This document shows positions 25,133-36,033 of a stretch of DNA of 64,000 nucleotides, piece after piece (the stretch's first letter is position 1; every line of letters starts with the position of its first letter). Position numbers and translations under genes: made by a program. The notes beneath the pieces are model-generated. The model was not told where the DNA came from. It saw nothing but the letters and a program-made list of their open reading frames with translations, and did no database searches. This stretch comes from Apis mellifera (Eukaryota > Arthropoda > Insecta > Hymenoptera > Apidae), in the NCBI RefSeq assembly GCF_003254395.2, contig NC_037640.1, positions 12,819,789 through 12,883,788 of the forward strand, written 5' to 3'.

Positions 25133-25443
25133 CAGTAGAAACTCGTTATCCAAATATACGGACGTTCTTATTATCCGTATATTATTATTCATATAACACA
25201 TTTCGTAGCAATGTTTATAACATGGATTAGATTACGACGTAAATACAATGTATTTATATGTAATATATACTTTTGTGTTCGGTCGGTAAACGTAATCGTA
25301 TCGGTTCAGTGTGAAACGGAGAACGGTATCGCGATGACGAGTAAACGAAAACGTGTAGTTTTAACCATTGAAGAGAAATATAAAATAATTAGAAGACGTT
25401 AAAAGTGGTGAAAGTGCAACGAAATTAGCAAGAATACATGACG
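25133..25443 (+). mobile_element. Truncated pogo/Tigger-like DNA transposon remnant
   Basis: It starts after a TA at 25131-25132 with cagtagaaactcgttatcc, which resembles terminal inverted repeats of pogo/Tigger elements. At 25334 an ATG opens a peptide with SKRKRVVLTIEEKYKIIRR. This is the start of the Psq/CENP-B type helix-turn-helix DNA-binding domain of their transposases. The frame is then broken by a shift near 25399, after which SGESATKLAR, the expected continuation of that domain, appears in another frame. The DDE catalytic part and the 3' inverted repeat are absent. A similar agtaaaattctattatccgg lies in direct orientation at 25471. Confidence 0.75.
25334..25443 (+). pseudogene. N-terminal fragment of a pogo/Tigger transposase
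   Basis: About 22 codons from ATG are intact and match the family's basic start and first helix. A stop appears after a frameshift near 25399, and the next dozen residues of the domain are readable in a second frame. A stop at 25442 then ends the similarity. Full-length family members have several hundred residues, so this is a dead fragment. The Psq/CENP-B domain is also found in host genes such as centromere-binding proteins, but the adjacent terminal repeat points to a transposon. Confidence 0.7.
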
Positions 25444-26309
25444 GATGATTTTGTGCATTTCTTTCTTGAAAGTAAAATTCTATTATCCGGCCACTTTTGT
25501 CTTCCTATTAGTTCGAAGACGGGAATCTCTTGCTGCAAATCGAATCGAAACCGTATCGAATCACTCTCGTGTTAAAGCGAAAGAAGAAGAAAGAAGAAGA
25601 AAAAGAAGAAGATACGAGTGCAAGTCGACACGCATTTCTACGCGGCATTCTCAACTTCGCGTTCGAAATCTAGACGAAACCACTTTGGACTTTGTCTACG
25701 TCGCGTCTCGCGAACGAAGAAAGTGGAGAGGGGAGGAGAAAAGTGGCGGGGATGGCGAATGGTAAGAGTTTGAAAGAGAGGAGGGGGTATGTACGGACTC
25801 TTGCGCGTTCTCGGAGGAAAGAAAAGCGGACTGCGCGCCTCCTATTGTTTAGCGCGGGAATGGATGCGAGGTTGATGGAATACAAAACAGAGACGTGACC
25901 TAGCTCGGGCTTTGCCTCGAACCGTTGAGGATGAAAGGTGGGGGACGGGAGAAGGGAACGGTGCCAGATGCGAAGGAAGGGAGATAAATAGCGAATGACG
26001 ATTCGCTGACGCGCGGGAAAAGAAAGATTGCGAGATCGCGAATATTATTCGAGACGAGAAGAAGATTCTCTATGCATCCTCTGGGATAATGAAATTTCGT
26101 AAACGCGAAAAACGTAAATTTCGTAAATCGTTCTTTTTAGGAAGATTCGTCGTTATTAAATTTCGTTCCAATGTTTCGTCTCGAGATTGTTATCGTTCTC
26201 TCCGTGTATATACGAAATATCCAATTAAACGAAGCATTTTCCCATTGGTAAATTGTTGTGTTCGAACTAGTTTCTTCTTTCTTTTCTTTTTTCAATGATC
26301 CTAAGTTTC
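25444..26309. other. Noncoding, purine-rich parts
   Basis: A GAA-rich stretch (25580-25615) and CpG-rich sequence. No coding region is supported. Confidence 0.5.
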
Positions 26310-26765
26310 GATTCGTAATTCGAATTACTTTACCGATCGTGGCGCCGTACATACGAAACATCGTTCTTTTGTTTTTAAGAAGAGCCGCGACGAGCGCTGT
26401 AATAGTTTCTAGTGCTGCGCGACAGTTTCGAGCGATACGTCATCATTGCTTACTTTTTACGTTCTTAGGTTAGGAAATCGTCTATCGAAGCTATCGAAAT
26501 GGTTTGTGTTCGCCACTCGAAGAGAACGCTGTGTCTTACGAAACGTGCGAAAAAGTCGTAGCGAAGATTTAAAGCCGGAAATTTTAATTTGGAGGACGAC
26601 GATCGATCCTTCAGGCGCATCGAGAAAGTTCGACGGCGGTGAGTTAGAGGAATCGCTCGACGAAAATCCGACCCGGAGAAGAATCTCCAGAAATATCTAT
26701 CCGACGATCGGTCTAATCCAGTACCTGATTTACGTAATAAAAAATCTTGAATTCGGAAAGAACTT
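26310..26765 (+). repeat. Dispersed repeat with GGCGCC core, copy 2 (with internal insertion)
   Basis: Compared with 19780-19972, the order is the same: aattcgaattacttta, gatcgtggcgcc, gttcttttgtttttaagaa, gccgcgacgagcgctgt, tcgaagctatcgaaat, then tttacgtaataaaa and atcttgaattcgga. Extra sequence of about 200 bp lies before the last block. The CATCT after GGCGCC, present in copies 1 and 3, is changed here. Confidence 0.7.
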
Positions 26766-29700
26766 AGTGTGAAAATCGGTGAAAATTTTTATATCGTCTT
26801 TCTCTATCGAGAGATAAATCGAGCGGAGGTGGAAAAATGGTGGATCGAGAAAGATATAACGCGACGTTCCATTTCGTAAAACTGAATGGAACGGTGATGA
26901 AAATCGTCAGAAGCGCGGAGGATATAGCATCGAGGTAGGAGGGGGGCAGAGAAGACGAGGCAAAGGATGGAAAGATTTGGCAACCGAGGTGCGGATAAAT
27001 AAAAACGGCGGAGGAGCGGAGCCAAGAGCGTGGGGGAGAATACGTGTCGGGAAAGAAAACTAGGAGAGTGGATGCGATCCGGGAGAGAGGAGGGGAAAGG
27101 GGGGAGTGTGAACGATGTCTGCTCTTTGAACCGGCGGAGGATCTAATGACGCGAACTTCCGGCTGCACTCGCTCCAGTTTCAAATTTTATCGAAATTTTA
27201 TCGACCGTCGTGACAATTTTTCACCTCTTTTCACCTCTTTCTTTCCTTCTTTCGCAGCTTTGCGTGCGAACCTCTCCTTTTTCGCCATTCTTTGAGGGTG
27301 TCGTGATTGCTTCTCCCCCCTTCCCCCTACCCTCTCCCCCTTTGTCGAAGAAAAGAAAAACGAGACGCCGCTATTGCGGATCGAAGGGGAACGGCGAAGC
27401 AATTGCGGCGTATTTCTCGATATTATAACGCTCGTCCGACACGAGCCAACAAGTGGAACTCGTTTCGAAGTACCGCTGATCCCAACTTGATTATCCATAA
27501 ATTACTCGAGAAATTACTCGAGTAGAAGTTTGCTTTTTTCTCTCTCTCTCTTTCTCTCTTCGCAACAATCGTCGAATCGTGAGGGATTAGGGGCCGCAAT
27601 TATGCGTATTGTAAATTGAAAAAGCGGCTCGCGACACGATATCGTTCGTGTCTAACGAATGTTGTACACCGAAGTGGCGCTCGGCGGCGGCGCTTCGCAT
27701 GCAAAAAATTGGATCGGTGTAAGAGAGAGAGAGAAAAAGAAATAATAATCTAATCTCGTTCTTCGAATGAACGTCGTTAAAATCCTTTATTCGTGCTAGC
27801 TTTAATCGTCATCCTTCATCTCGACTTGTACAACAATTTCTTTTATACGTGTTTAACGTCGTTCCTTTTCGCATTCGATAAAGAATCTTTGCTCTTTCGC
27901 GTGTGTCGAAAAGCGAGTTGCGCGCGCATACACGCGTAAGCGAAAGGCGTTTATAGGCATTTGTTGCGCGATCCTGTAACCGCTACGTCGATTACGATCC
28001 TCGAATCGATCAATCTGTCACGGGCGATTATCGGGGAGGGGGGAGGGGAAGTTTTTTAATTAAATGAACTTTTATATTAATTAATCTTCACCGTGCTGAG
28101 TATACCTTCTTTCTGCTCTCTTATTAGTCCTCCATGATTTATAACCACGGCTCTCGATTACTTTCTAATCCATTTTTACCCTTCGATTAATAATAATTAT
28201 AATATCAGATTCGTTATCGCGAATAAAAAATGTCATAAATTTATAAAAAAATTTATTTATATAAAATTGAAAATGACAATTTGTCCGGTGATAAAATATT
28301 CGATCTTATTGCTTGCTTCGAATGTAAAAAATTAATTTTTCCTCTTTTTTTTTTTTTTTTTTTTTTTCTTGCGAAAATTCTCGCTCAGGCATCGCGACCC
28401 TTGGCTTGATTTTCTTAAGCCCCTTCTTCGTAGTTTACTCTTAACTGACCTTATTCTCGAGTGCACACTGTCACCCACTCCGCGCTACGAGTACGCGTAC
28501 CAACTTGTCTACTCTAAAAAACTAACTCTCCTCTGCAACGCTGAATAAATCAAAATTAGATACCAGTAAATAAAATCGAAATTCCGTTTCGCATCATCGT
28601 GTCGTTCAATGCATAGAAATACGCTCCGTTAGAATACATTTAACGAAGGAAAAAAAATATAAATCGAAATTAGATATCGTGAATAAAACGGAAATTTAAC
28701 GTTCAAATTTTGTTTCGTATCATCAATATATATTTAAAGATAAATGGAATACACTTCGTGTATTTAATGGATAACGATATTTAATGAAGAATAAAAATAG
28801 GAATAAATTAAAAAATTATTTATTATTTTATTAAAAAAATTTATTATATTTTAATTTTATTATAACATTATATTAAAAAAATAGGAATAAATGCGAGTCG
28901 TGCCGCATTTTTCTACTACTCGCTGTATCGCAAAAGAACGGTCGAATCGAAACGGCGATCGCGCCCAGTCATCGCGCATGAACGCATGCAATATACGAGT
29001 CGCATTTTTGCTGTATATAAACTCAACACTCTCTAAAAATTTACTGCAGATACTTTTACTTATTTCGAGGAGCATCATCGTTCGTTATGGATCGAGTACT
29101 TGCCTTTGTTCTCGAAAGAGGGAGTAAAAAAACTCGCGAAAAGAAAAAAGAACGAGAAGGAAGAAAAGCGTACGATACGATGAGGTGTAACGGTGTAGAC
29201 GGGAATCCTTATCGCTTGTTCGCTCGGTGTTCACACGTGTACACTCTTGCACGCCATCTGTGACCAAAGCCTTTCTACGCTCTCTTCTTACACCGTCGAA
29301 TCGATCGATATTCCGCTGTTTGGAAAGGGACAGAATTCGTTTGAATAAATTAATACGACATAATCGCGTGGAAGAAAGCTTCATCCAATTACGCGATAAT
29401 CGACCGGTTCATCGTAGAATCCTGCTAGATATTCTTCTCGAACGGTGACCTTGAGCGATATTTATTTACGTCACGAATAGATTCTCAAGCTTTTTATGGA
29501 TGATCTTATGAAACCTAAAATAACGTGCTACGTTTTCGACGTCCGAATTTAACGGTCAGTGGCAATAATAGAAATATTATTTTCAAAGTTTTCAGAGTTT
29601 TGGAATACGATAATGAAATTAGTTCGAGCGAAGATAAATTTCATTTTTCATTATTGTAATGACAGAGGGAAATAGAGTAGCGATGAAAATAGAGACGGAG

Positions 29701-30330
29701 AATGTGAGATCCCTACGTTATCGTTTGCTCTCAACGAAATAAATAAAGGTGAAAGAGAGAACAACGATATATTCGACAAATTTTACACGTAAAGAGATAC
29801 ACGAAACATAATGTAAAAGTTTTACACGTCAATTCGCGCGTTTCAAGTTGAGTTAAGAAATTCGGAATGGAAATGCGAAATGTGAAATGACGTGGAGTTG
29901 TCGGTTCGGCCGAGCGAAAAAAGATCCGTGGAAGCGCGAACGGCCGACACCGATATTTGCCGAGTCGGGCCACGTTCCTCCGTCGGTCAACCGTTCTTCC
30001 CCCCCCCTCCTTCCTTCGAGTCGAATACGGAGTCCCGCGCGCATAATTACAAATGCGGTAGAGGGGGAAAATCGTTACGTACGCTCGAGAAGGAAAAGTT
30101 TTGCTCGCTCGCGGCTGAAAAGGTAAATTATTTGCCGATACGCCAGCCGGAACCCGCGCTGACAAATTGTTATCGACGTTTCTTTCCGCGATAACTAAAT
30201 GCATAATTCATTCCTCTGGGCCCATTGTCGAAATATCTCGACGCGAAAAATTTTCCCTCGCAAATTTCCAAATCTCCAAAATTTAAATTTTGATTTAGCA
30301 GGATGATGTTGATCGATTTAATTCGTATAT
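26766..30330. other. Noncoding
   Basis: Mixed CpG-rich and AT-rich DNA. Notable are a long poly-T (28345-28368), a GA run (27722-27734), CT runs (27540-27553) and a C run (30000-30008). The area at 28560-28860 contains loosely repeated aaatcgaaatt / atttaatg words. No gene is recognised. Confidence 0.45.
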
Positions 30331-30492
30331 GTGAAATTATAAAATATTTTAAGATAAATATAAATATTTTAATTGTTATGAAATTATATAATATTTTAAG
30401 ATAAATATAAATATTTTAATTGTTATGAAATTATATATGAAATTATAAAATATTTTATGATAAATATAAATATTTTAATTATTGAATATTTT
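30330..30492. repeat. AT-rich tandem repeat, about three copies
   Basis: attttaagataaatataaat followed by attttaattgttatgaaatt recurs at about 30348, 30402 and (variant) 30461. Units are about 55-60 bp. Confidence 0.8.
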
Positions 30493-31158
30493 TTTTTTTT
30501 ATTCAATGAAAACAAGGAGAAAGGAATTTTTGAAGAAGGAACGATAAAAAGAATTCTTTCGACGTGATTTGCGCGCTTCCGGGAGAGGGATGGATGTTTC
30601 CTCGCGGAAATGACGGAAAACGTGGCGGAAAGGAAAGGTGAGATTGTAGCAGGACACTTTCAGACCCGTCTCATCTCTCCCGTTAAATTATTCGATTCGT
30701 TCCCGCGCAATCCTTTCCCCCCTCCCCGTCTTCTTTTCTCTTCTACGCCATCTTGAATTCATCTTGCCTTTCGTTACGGATTTCCCGTTATTGCCAACGA
30801 TCGAAGAAGGTTATCCCTTCCAGGGATAGAGCCACGCTTTTGTCCGCCAATTCGCCGTTTCTCGCTCTGCAATCGATGCCTTTACGAATCCTTCCTCGTA
30901 AATTTGAAAATTTATTAAAATTATTAAAATTGATTTTTTAAAATTTATTTATTAAAATTGAAAATTTAATTAAAAAAAATCTAATTATTCATTGTTATTT
31001 ATCCGTGTATTTTCACTCGTGGAACTCGATATTCAACAATCCGTTTTACATTCTTGTGTGGAAGAACAAGGATAAGAATCGAGGTAAGAATATTTTATAC
31101 TTTTGGAAGGGAAAGTGGGATTGAAAATATCATCGGCTGAAACGGATTATGTATCGTT
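30493..31158. other. Noncoding
   Basis: Unique sequence with attaaaattg repetition near 30910-30975. No gene is recognised. Confidence 0.5.
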
Positions 31159-31435
31159 CACTGGCTGAGAGAAGCCTCGCAGGAGAGAACTTTCGAGACG
31201 CTTTGCCGATAATCCTGTCGCTACACTGCTGCGCAGCAGTAGAAAAGCCATAATTCGAATATTCAAAGTCGTAAAAATTACCTTCAATTCGTCGAGTTAC
31301 GTTGCGATAATCGTCCAAGACTGGAAATATTTTTGAAACTATTTGTAGTATGTCTATTTGTACAATTATCGTTACAAATCGTAATTGGATTATGGAATAT
31401 CGAAAAAAAACAATTTTTATGTCGCACCGATAAGT
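31159..31435 (+). repeat. Dispersed repeat pair, copy A
   Basis: tcactggctgagagaagcct, the cagcag block, ccataattcgaatattcaaa, then tacaaatcgtaattggatta match 34194-34465 in the same order. A perfect 16-bp palindrome, ACTGCTGCGCAGCAGT, sits at 31225-31240. Copy B keeps only its right half (cacagcagcac). Confidence 0.6.
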
Positions 31436-33288
31436 TAAAATTCTTCTTTGCCTATACCGAAGCATCGAGGTTTAGATACAGATCGTTTTGGTATGCGCGA
31501 CAATATATGAAGTACAGTGAAAATAAAAACGCGAATTTTTTCCAACAATACGTATCTCATTTTAATAAACAGTCGTGATGATAGAAGTAGTTAAAAAAGT
31601 ACGTTTCGAATATCCTATCGAATATCCTCTTTTTAAAGTATTAATTACGACTATATTCGTTGTCCATATAAAAACAATGCCGTGAACGCGGGCCGTTGAC
31701 GATCCTTATCTACTTTGCACATTTTTGCCGCAGCGAAGAAGGATAAATTACTTCGAATACATCGGGAGCCTCTAACAGTTCGCAGAGCGAGATAAACATC
31801 GAACCGAAACGAAGAATTGACGATGGGTACGATATTCGCGGATATTCGAATCGAAATAAAATTCACTAGAAACTGTAGACGCAATTGCTTTCCGACAGGA
31901 TTATACAATCGAGAGTGCAAGTCATTACGTGAAATATCTTGTAAATCGAAGCGAAGGAAAATTCGGGAAAAGGGATCGGAAAAAATTGCGATTGAAAATT
32001 CCTGGTTTACGGAGAGCGTCGCCTTTGCCGCGATTCGGCAGAGGGCGCCTTCTTTCTCTCTCCTTCGGTAAAGCGGAGAGAATGCTCGTCGAAACGTGTC
32101 CACTCATTACCGTGACTTAAGGAGAAGCGAAGCTCCGAAGGTAAAGGAGAAATTGAGCGAAACGAGATTAAAACTCGGAACGAAATACTGTGTAAATTCA
32201 TTGGTCGGGAGGAAAGGGGAGGGGGGAGAGGGTCTACCAGTGATGAAAGGAAGCGAGGAATTTCTGATGGCGTTAAAATCTAACGAGCGCCCCTCTCTCT
32301 CTCTCTCTCTCACTCGCCGCCTCTTTTTCAGTTTTCCTCGTCACGCCCCCCCCCCCCTCGATTCCTCGTTTTCTTTAATCGACGAGCCTCCTGCAACGAC
32401 CGACCGCTCCTTCCAACTATCCATCCATCCTTGCTTTTTACCCGTTTGTTCCACCGTAAATTACATTCCCGTGAATTTCTTCCCATCATCGTCGTCCGAA
32501 CAAACGATCGAAACACGGAGAGAATGCACGTTTGGAATCGTTGTATTTTTTTTTTTTTTTTATCATTTTGGATTTCAGTCGGATAATTTTTTCATTCGTG
32601 AGAAAACGTTGTGTTTCGTCTTATTTTTTAAAACAATCGACACTTTCTATTCCTCGGGAAAAATCGGAGGAATCGATTTCCGATCGATCACTTTTGAGAT
32701 ATTCGTACTCGATGCACCGTGACGAATATCATTTAAAAACTTGAAACGCAACGTTTTAAATGACGTTTTACGTTTTCGCAACGTAAAGCGCGAAAAATTT
32801 TCGTTCGATTCTGCGTGCGATGGAATCGCTATTGAAAAGTTTGACCGTTTGTTCGTTGCCTGTTTTACCATGGGAAGCGGAATGGGAGAAGAAATAGCAG
32901 TAAGAAGTTCGGTAGAAGGATGGTAATTTAGAACGTCCGAAGGTAACGAAACGCGACGGAAAGGAAGAAAGAAGTTGCATGGAGCAGAAAGTTGAGTGAA
33001 ACGGAAGGGAAAAAGTGGGAAATAGGAGAAGACGCGGAGTGTGTCCGGTTCGAGATAAGTGGAACCGAATGTCTATTTGAAAAATGTTGTTTTCGGAATT
33101 CCTTGCGGTGTAAAACGAATTTTAAAAAAAAAAAAAAACCATTTCTCTATTGTCTTCTTTTCCCTGTAAAAATCTCCGATTTTTATTAAAATTGTCGTAA
33201 TTTTTATAACATTCCATAAATCCCAATTAACGAACAGATTATAATCCAATCCTGTCGCGCTACGAGTTGATCGACAGCGAACTATATA
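31436..33288. other. Noncoding
   Basis: No gene is recognised. CT run (32298-32313), C run (32346-32358) and T run (32546-32561). A plus-strand frame of 208 codons (32096-32722) crosses these simple repeats and has no domain. Confidence 0.45.
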
Positions 33289-33540
33289 CATTGGGTTGTC
33301 GCAAAGTGATTTCGATGATTTCGTTTTCTCGCACGTGTGTCGCTAGTCGAACGTTTCCGCGACCAACTTCACTATAAACCGTGCTGCTTAGAAAGTAATT
33401 TCTTTTTGTCACACGAGCGTCGCTAGTCGAACGTTCATCCAGCCAACTTCGTTCTAAACCGTGTAGTTATCGTATACGTTGAGAGTGGACGAGAAGCAAA
33501 TCGAATAACAATTCGAGATAAATCGTGGATAAAACGTCAT
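33289..33540 (+). mobile_element. Mariner-like 5' end with two tandem ~80-bp units (array A)
   Basis: After a TA at 33287-33288 the sequence cattgggttgtcgcaaagtg resembles the terminal repeats of insect mariner elements. It leads into a unit ending gtcgaacgtttccgcgacca. A second unit follows (about 33385-33475) with cacgagcgtcgctagtcgaa and cagccaacttcgttctaaac. No transposase frame is present. The same unit occurs in reverse orientation at 35447-35757. Confidence 0.6.
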
Positions 33541-34193
33541 GAAAATAAACTAAATTATTTTATATATATATATAATTATTCGTTCGTAAATTTTAACTCT
33601 TCTCTCGAATAGAGAAAAAGCCTGTAAAAGTTTTCACTCGAAAACTGAAAATTCACTCGGTTGATCGTTAAATCTGAACAAGCTTGAATCCCTTCGCGAA
33701 TAACCTAAATGAGTTTAATTATCGAATTTTCGAAGAGAGTTTGAATTTCAATTAGTCGAATATTTACGACATACCGAAAATGAATATTAACATTAAAAAG
33801 TGGAAATGTGTTTTCAAAGTGTGTTGCGCAAATGCGAAAACCGTATCGTTGATCAAATTGGAGATTGAATCGGGTCGAGTCAAAAACTGATAATTGGGTT
33901 AATAAATACAGAAAGTGACAAAAAGAAAAAAAAAAAACTAGGAAACCGTCAAGAGACAAAAGGTGACAAAAGACAGGATCAGGTTGAAAGGATTAGGTTA
34001 GAACTTAGTTTCCGGGGCTTAATTCGATTCATTAATTAGATCGAATTAGGATAGCAAATGTAGAGGAACCAAAAGAAAAAACGAAAAAAAAGACAGGATC
34101 ATAAAATTAAAATTCCTCTTTTTTTCAGATTTCCACAACCTTTTTAAAACCTCAAATATAAATACTCTCTAAAATACATCCAACGGCACAGTT
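33541..34193. other. Noncoding, AT-rich, between the two inverted arrays
   Basis: AT-rich sequence including a TA run (33561-33573). There is no open frame with transposase motifs, although it lies between the mariner-like arrays. Confidence 0.5.
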
Positions 34194-34465
34194 CACTTAG
34201 TGGAAAAAAGTCTCGCGGGACAAGTACAGAGACAAGAAGAGCCTATCTCCACTTCAGACTCTTTGTCGACATCACACGCTACACAGCAGCACGAAAACTA
34301 TAATTCGAATACTTAAAATCGGTAAAAATTTCATTTAACGAGTCTAGTTTATTCATATATATATACAATTATTATCTATTCAAATATAATAAACTATCTT
34401 TACAAATCGTAATTGCACGTATCGTTGAGAAATAAACAAATTTTTATATCATATCTGTCGTTTTA
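34194..34465 (+). repeat. Dispersed repeat pair, copy B
   Basis: tcacttagtggaaaaaagtc, the cagcag remnant, actataattcgaatacttaa, then tacaaatcgtaattgcacgt parallels copy A 3.03 kb upstream. It is diverged but collinear over roughly 270 bp. Confidence 0.6.
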
Positions 34466-35446
34466 TATATAAATTGAATTTCAAGATTCGCATACCTTCC
34501 TCAAGGATTTTTCCATCAGTGAACGTACGTCTAAAACTAAAAAAAAAAAAAAAAAGAATCGTACGTAAATTAATCATCCGATAACTTCATCTTCTACACA
34601 TTTGCTTGCTTTCACGAAATAGCGAAAGCTCGGTAATAGGATCGCGTGATGCGCGCAATCAACTCGCAATTTCGCGCGACGCGAGAGAAAATTTTCTTTG
34701 GATGCGCGAGCAATGGATAGCGGAACGGCCGGAACGTTGGCCGTGTAAGTGCATGCGTGTTGGGAACTCGAAGGTTTCGACGGTGGAAAAGCTCGGTGAC
34801 AGATGCGAGACGTTTAGCGGGGGGAGGGCAGGCAGGATTGCCGGGTGCCGCTTAATCAATCTAAGATGTCGGCGGGTATTGCGGCAGCCGGGCTTTTAGG
34901 CGAATTTCACGAAGGAGCGGCCGAGATATTTCCCGACTTTCCATGCCGCGCGAGGAAATTGCATGCGCGTGTTAGAAGCCGCCAACCGAGCGGAAATTAA
35001 TCATCGAGTCGATCGTTCCTTTCGATAATTCGATCGCGGCGGTCAACGAAGTTTGACCGCGCCGAGAAAAATGGCCGATGTTTGGATTGTGGATCGATTA
35101 ATAACGAGAGGTTAAGTTTGTTTTTTTTCACGATAATAAAACACCAAATCTTTTCACATGATCACAACCAATGGAATTCAATAAATTCAATCTCGTAGCA
35201 AATCGAGTCATTGTTCAGTGGTTTGCTTCGATCGATGCAAATTTTGAATTTTGAAAATCAATTTTTAACACTGCCGTATCTTTAATACTTTCTCCGTAGA
35301 TTTCGCGTAACTTAGTGATAGAAATGTAAAGTATGCTGAAAATGCTCCTTTCGATCCCGCATCTTTAACATGAAGAACCTAATCGCACAGAATCGAACGA
35401 ATATTTTTTATAAATAAACCATGAAATACCAACGCACAAAATATCA
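34466..35446. other. Noncoding with a GC-rich island
   Basis: An A run (34538-34555), then a CpG-rich unique island (about 34600-35090) with no recognised domain in its frames, then AT-rich sequence. The island could be regulatory, but I have no direct evidence. Confidence 0.4.
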
Positions 35447-35757
35447 ACACGGTTTAGAACGAAGTTGGCTGGATAAACATTCGACACTTGCGACACTCGC
35501 GTGAAAAAAATAAATTATTTTCCGAGCAACACGATTTAAAACGAAGTTGGCTGCATAAACGTTCGACACTCGCGACACTCGTGTGAAGAAAAGAAATTAT
35601 TTATTCCAGACAACATTGTTTAGAACGAAGTTGGCTGCATAAACGTTCGACACTCGCGACACTCGCGTGAAAAAAATAAATTATTTTCCGAGCAACACGA
35701 TTTGGAACGAAGTTGGCTGCATAAACGTTCGACTAGTGACACTCGTGCGAAGAAACG
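35447..35757 (-). repeat. Four tandem ~83-bp units related to mariner-like ends (array B)
   Basis: gaacgaagttggctgcataa recurs at about 35457, 35539, 35623 and 35705, so the spacing is 82-84 bp. Each unit contains acgttcgacactcgcgacac and a gagcaacacgat-type junction. Read on the minus strand, the unit matches array A at 33385-33475. The outermost copy of each array shares ctagtcgaacgttt where the inner array B copies read differently. The outer end here runs into a TA repeat and not a recognisable terminal repeat. Confidence 0.8.
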
Positions 35758-35820
35758 AATATATATACGTATATAATTTTCGTGCATAAAATCGTATCCT
35801 ACGAATAAAATTCTCGCTTA

Positions 35821-36033
35821 TTACCGTCCTCGATTATTACCGTAATTCCATCTACTTGACACGTGAATACGTATTTTATAAATATCGCCGCTTCTAAAAG
35901 GGAAGGCAATTGGAGAACTGGAATATTTAGAAATATTATATCCTAACGTTGATAATATCTGGCCTCGAACATGACGCACGAAACTTGAACCTTTTGCTAT
36001 ACTGGCGAGCGCTGGACGTTGAATCGGCAACAT
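35821..36033 (-). CDS. Possible small basic protein of 70 residues, unrecognised
   Basis: A minus-strand ATG-to-TAA frame encodes 70 residues. The first 48 contain no Asp or Glu but several Arg, Lys, Ser and Ala (start MLPIQRPALASIAKG, then SFVRHVRGQ). That pattern is typical of mitochondrial targeting peptides. A good 3' splice motif (ttgccttcccttttag on the minus strand) lies inside the frame, so an exon boundary there is another reading. I recognise no family. Random frames can look like this, so confidence is low. Confidence 0.15.
   Translation of the reverse strand: MLPIQRPALASIAKGSSFVRHVRGQILSTLGYNISKYSSSPIAFPFRSGDIYKIRIHVSSRWNYGNNRGR

Noticed and set aside
32096..32722. 208-codon plus-strand frame
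   Set aside because: It crosses CT, C and T runs, has Phe and Ser strings and no domain. It is best explained by composition.
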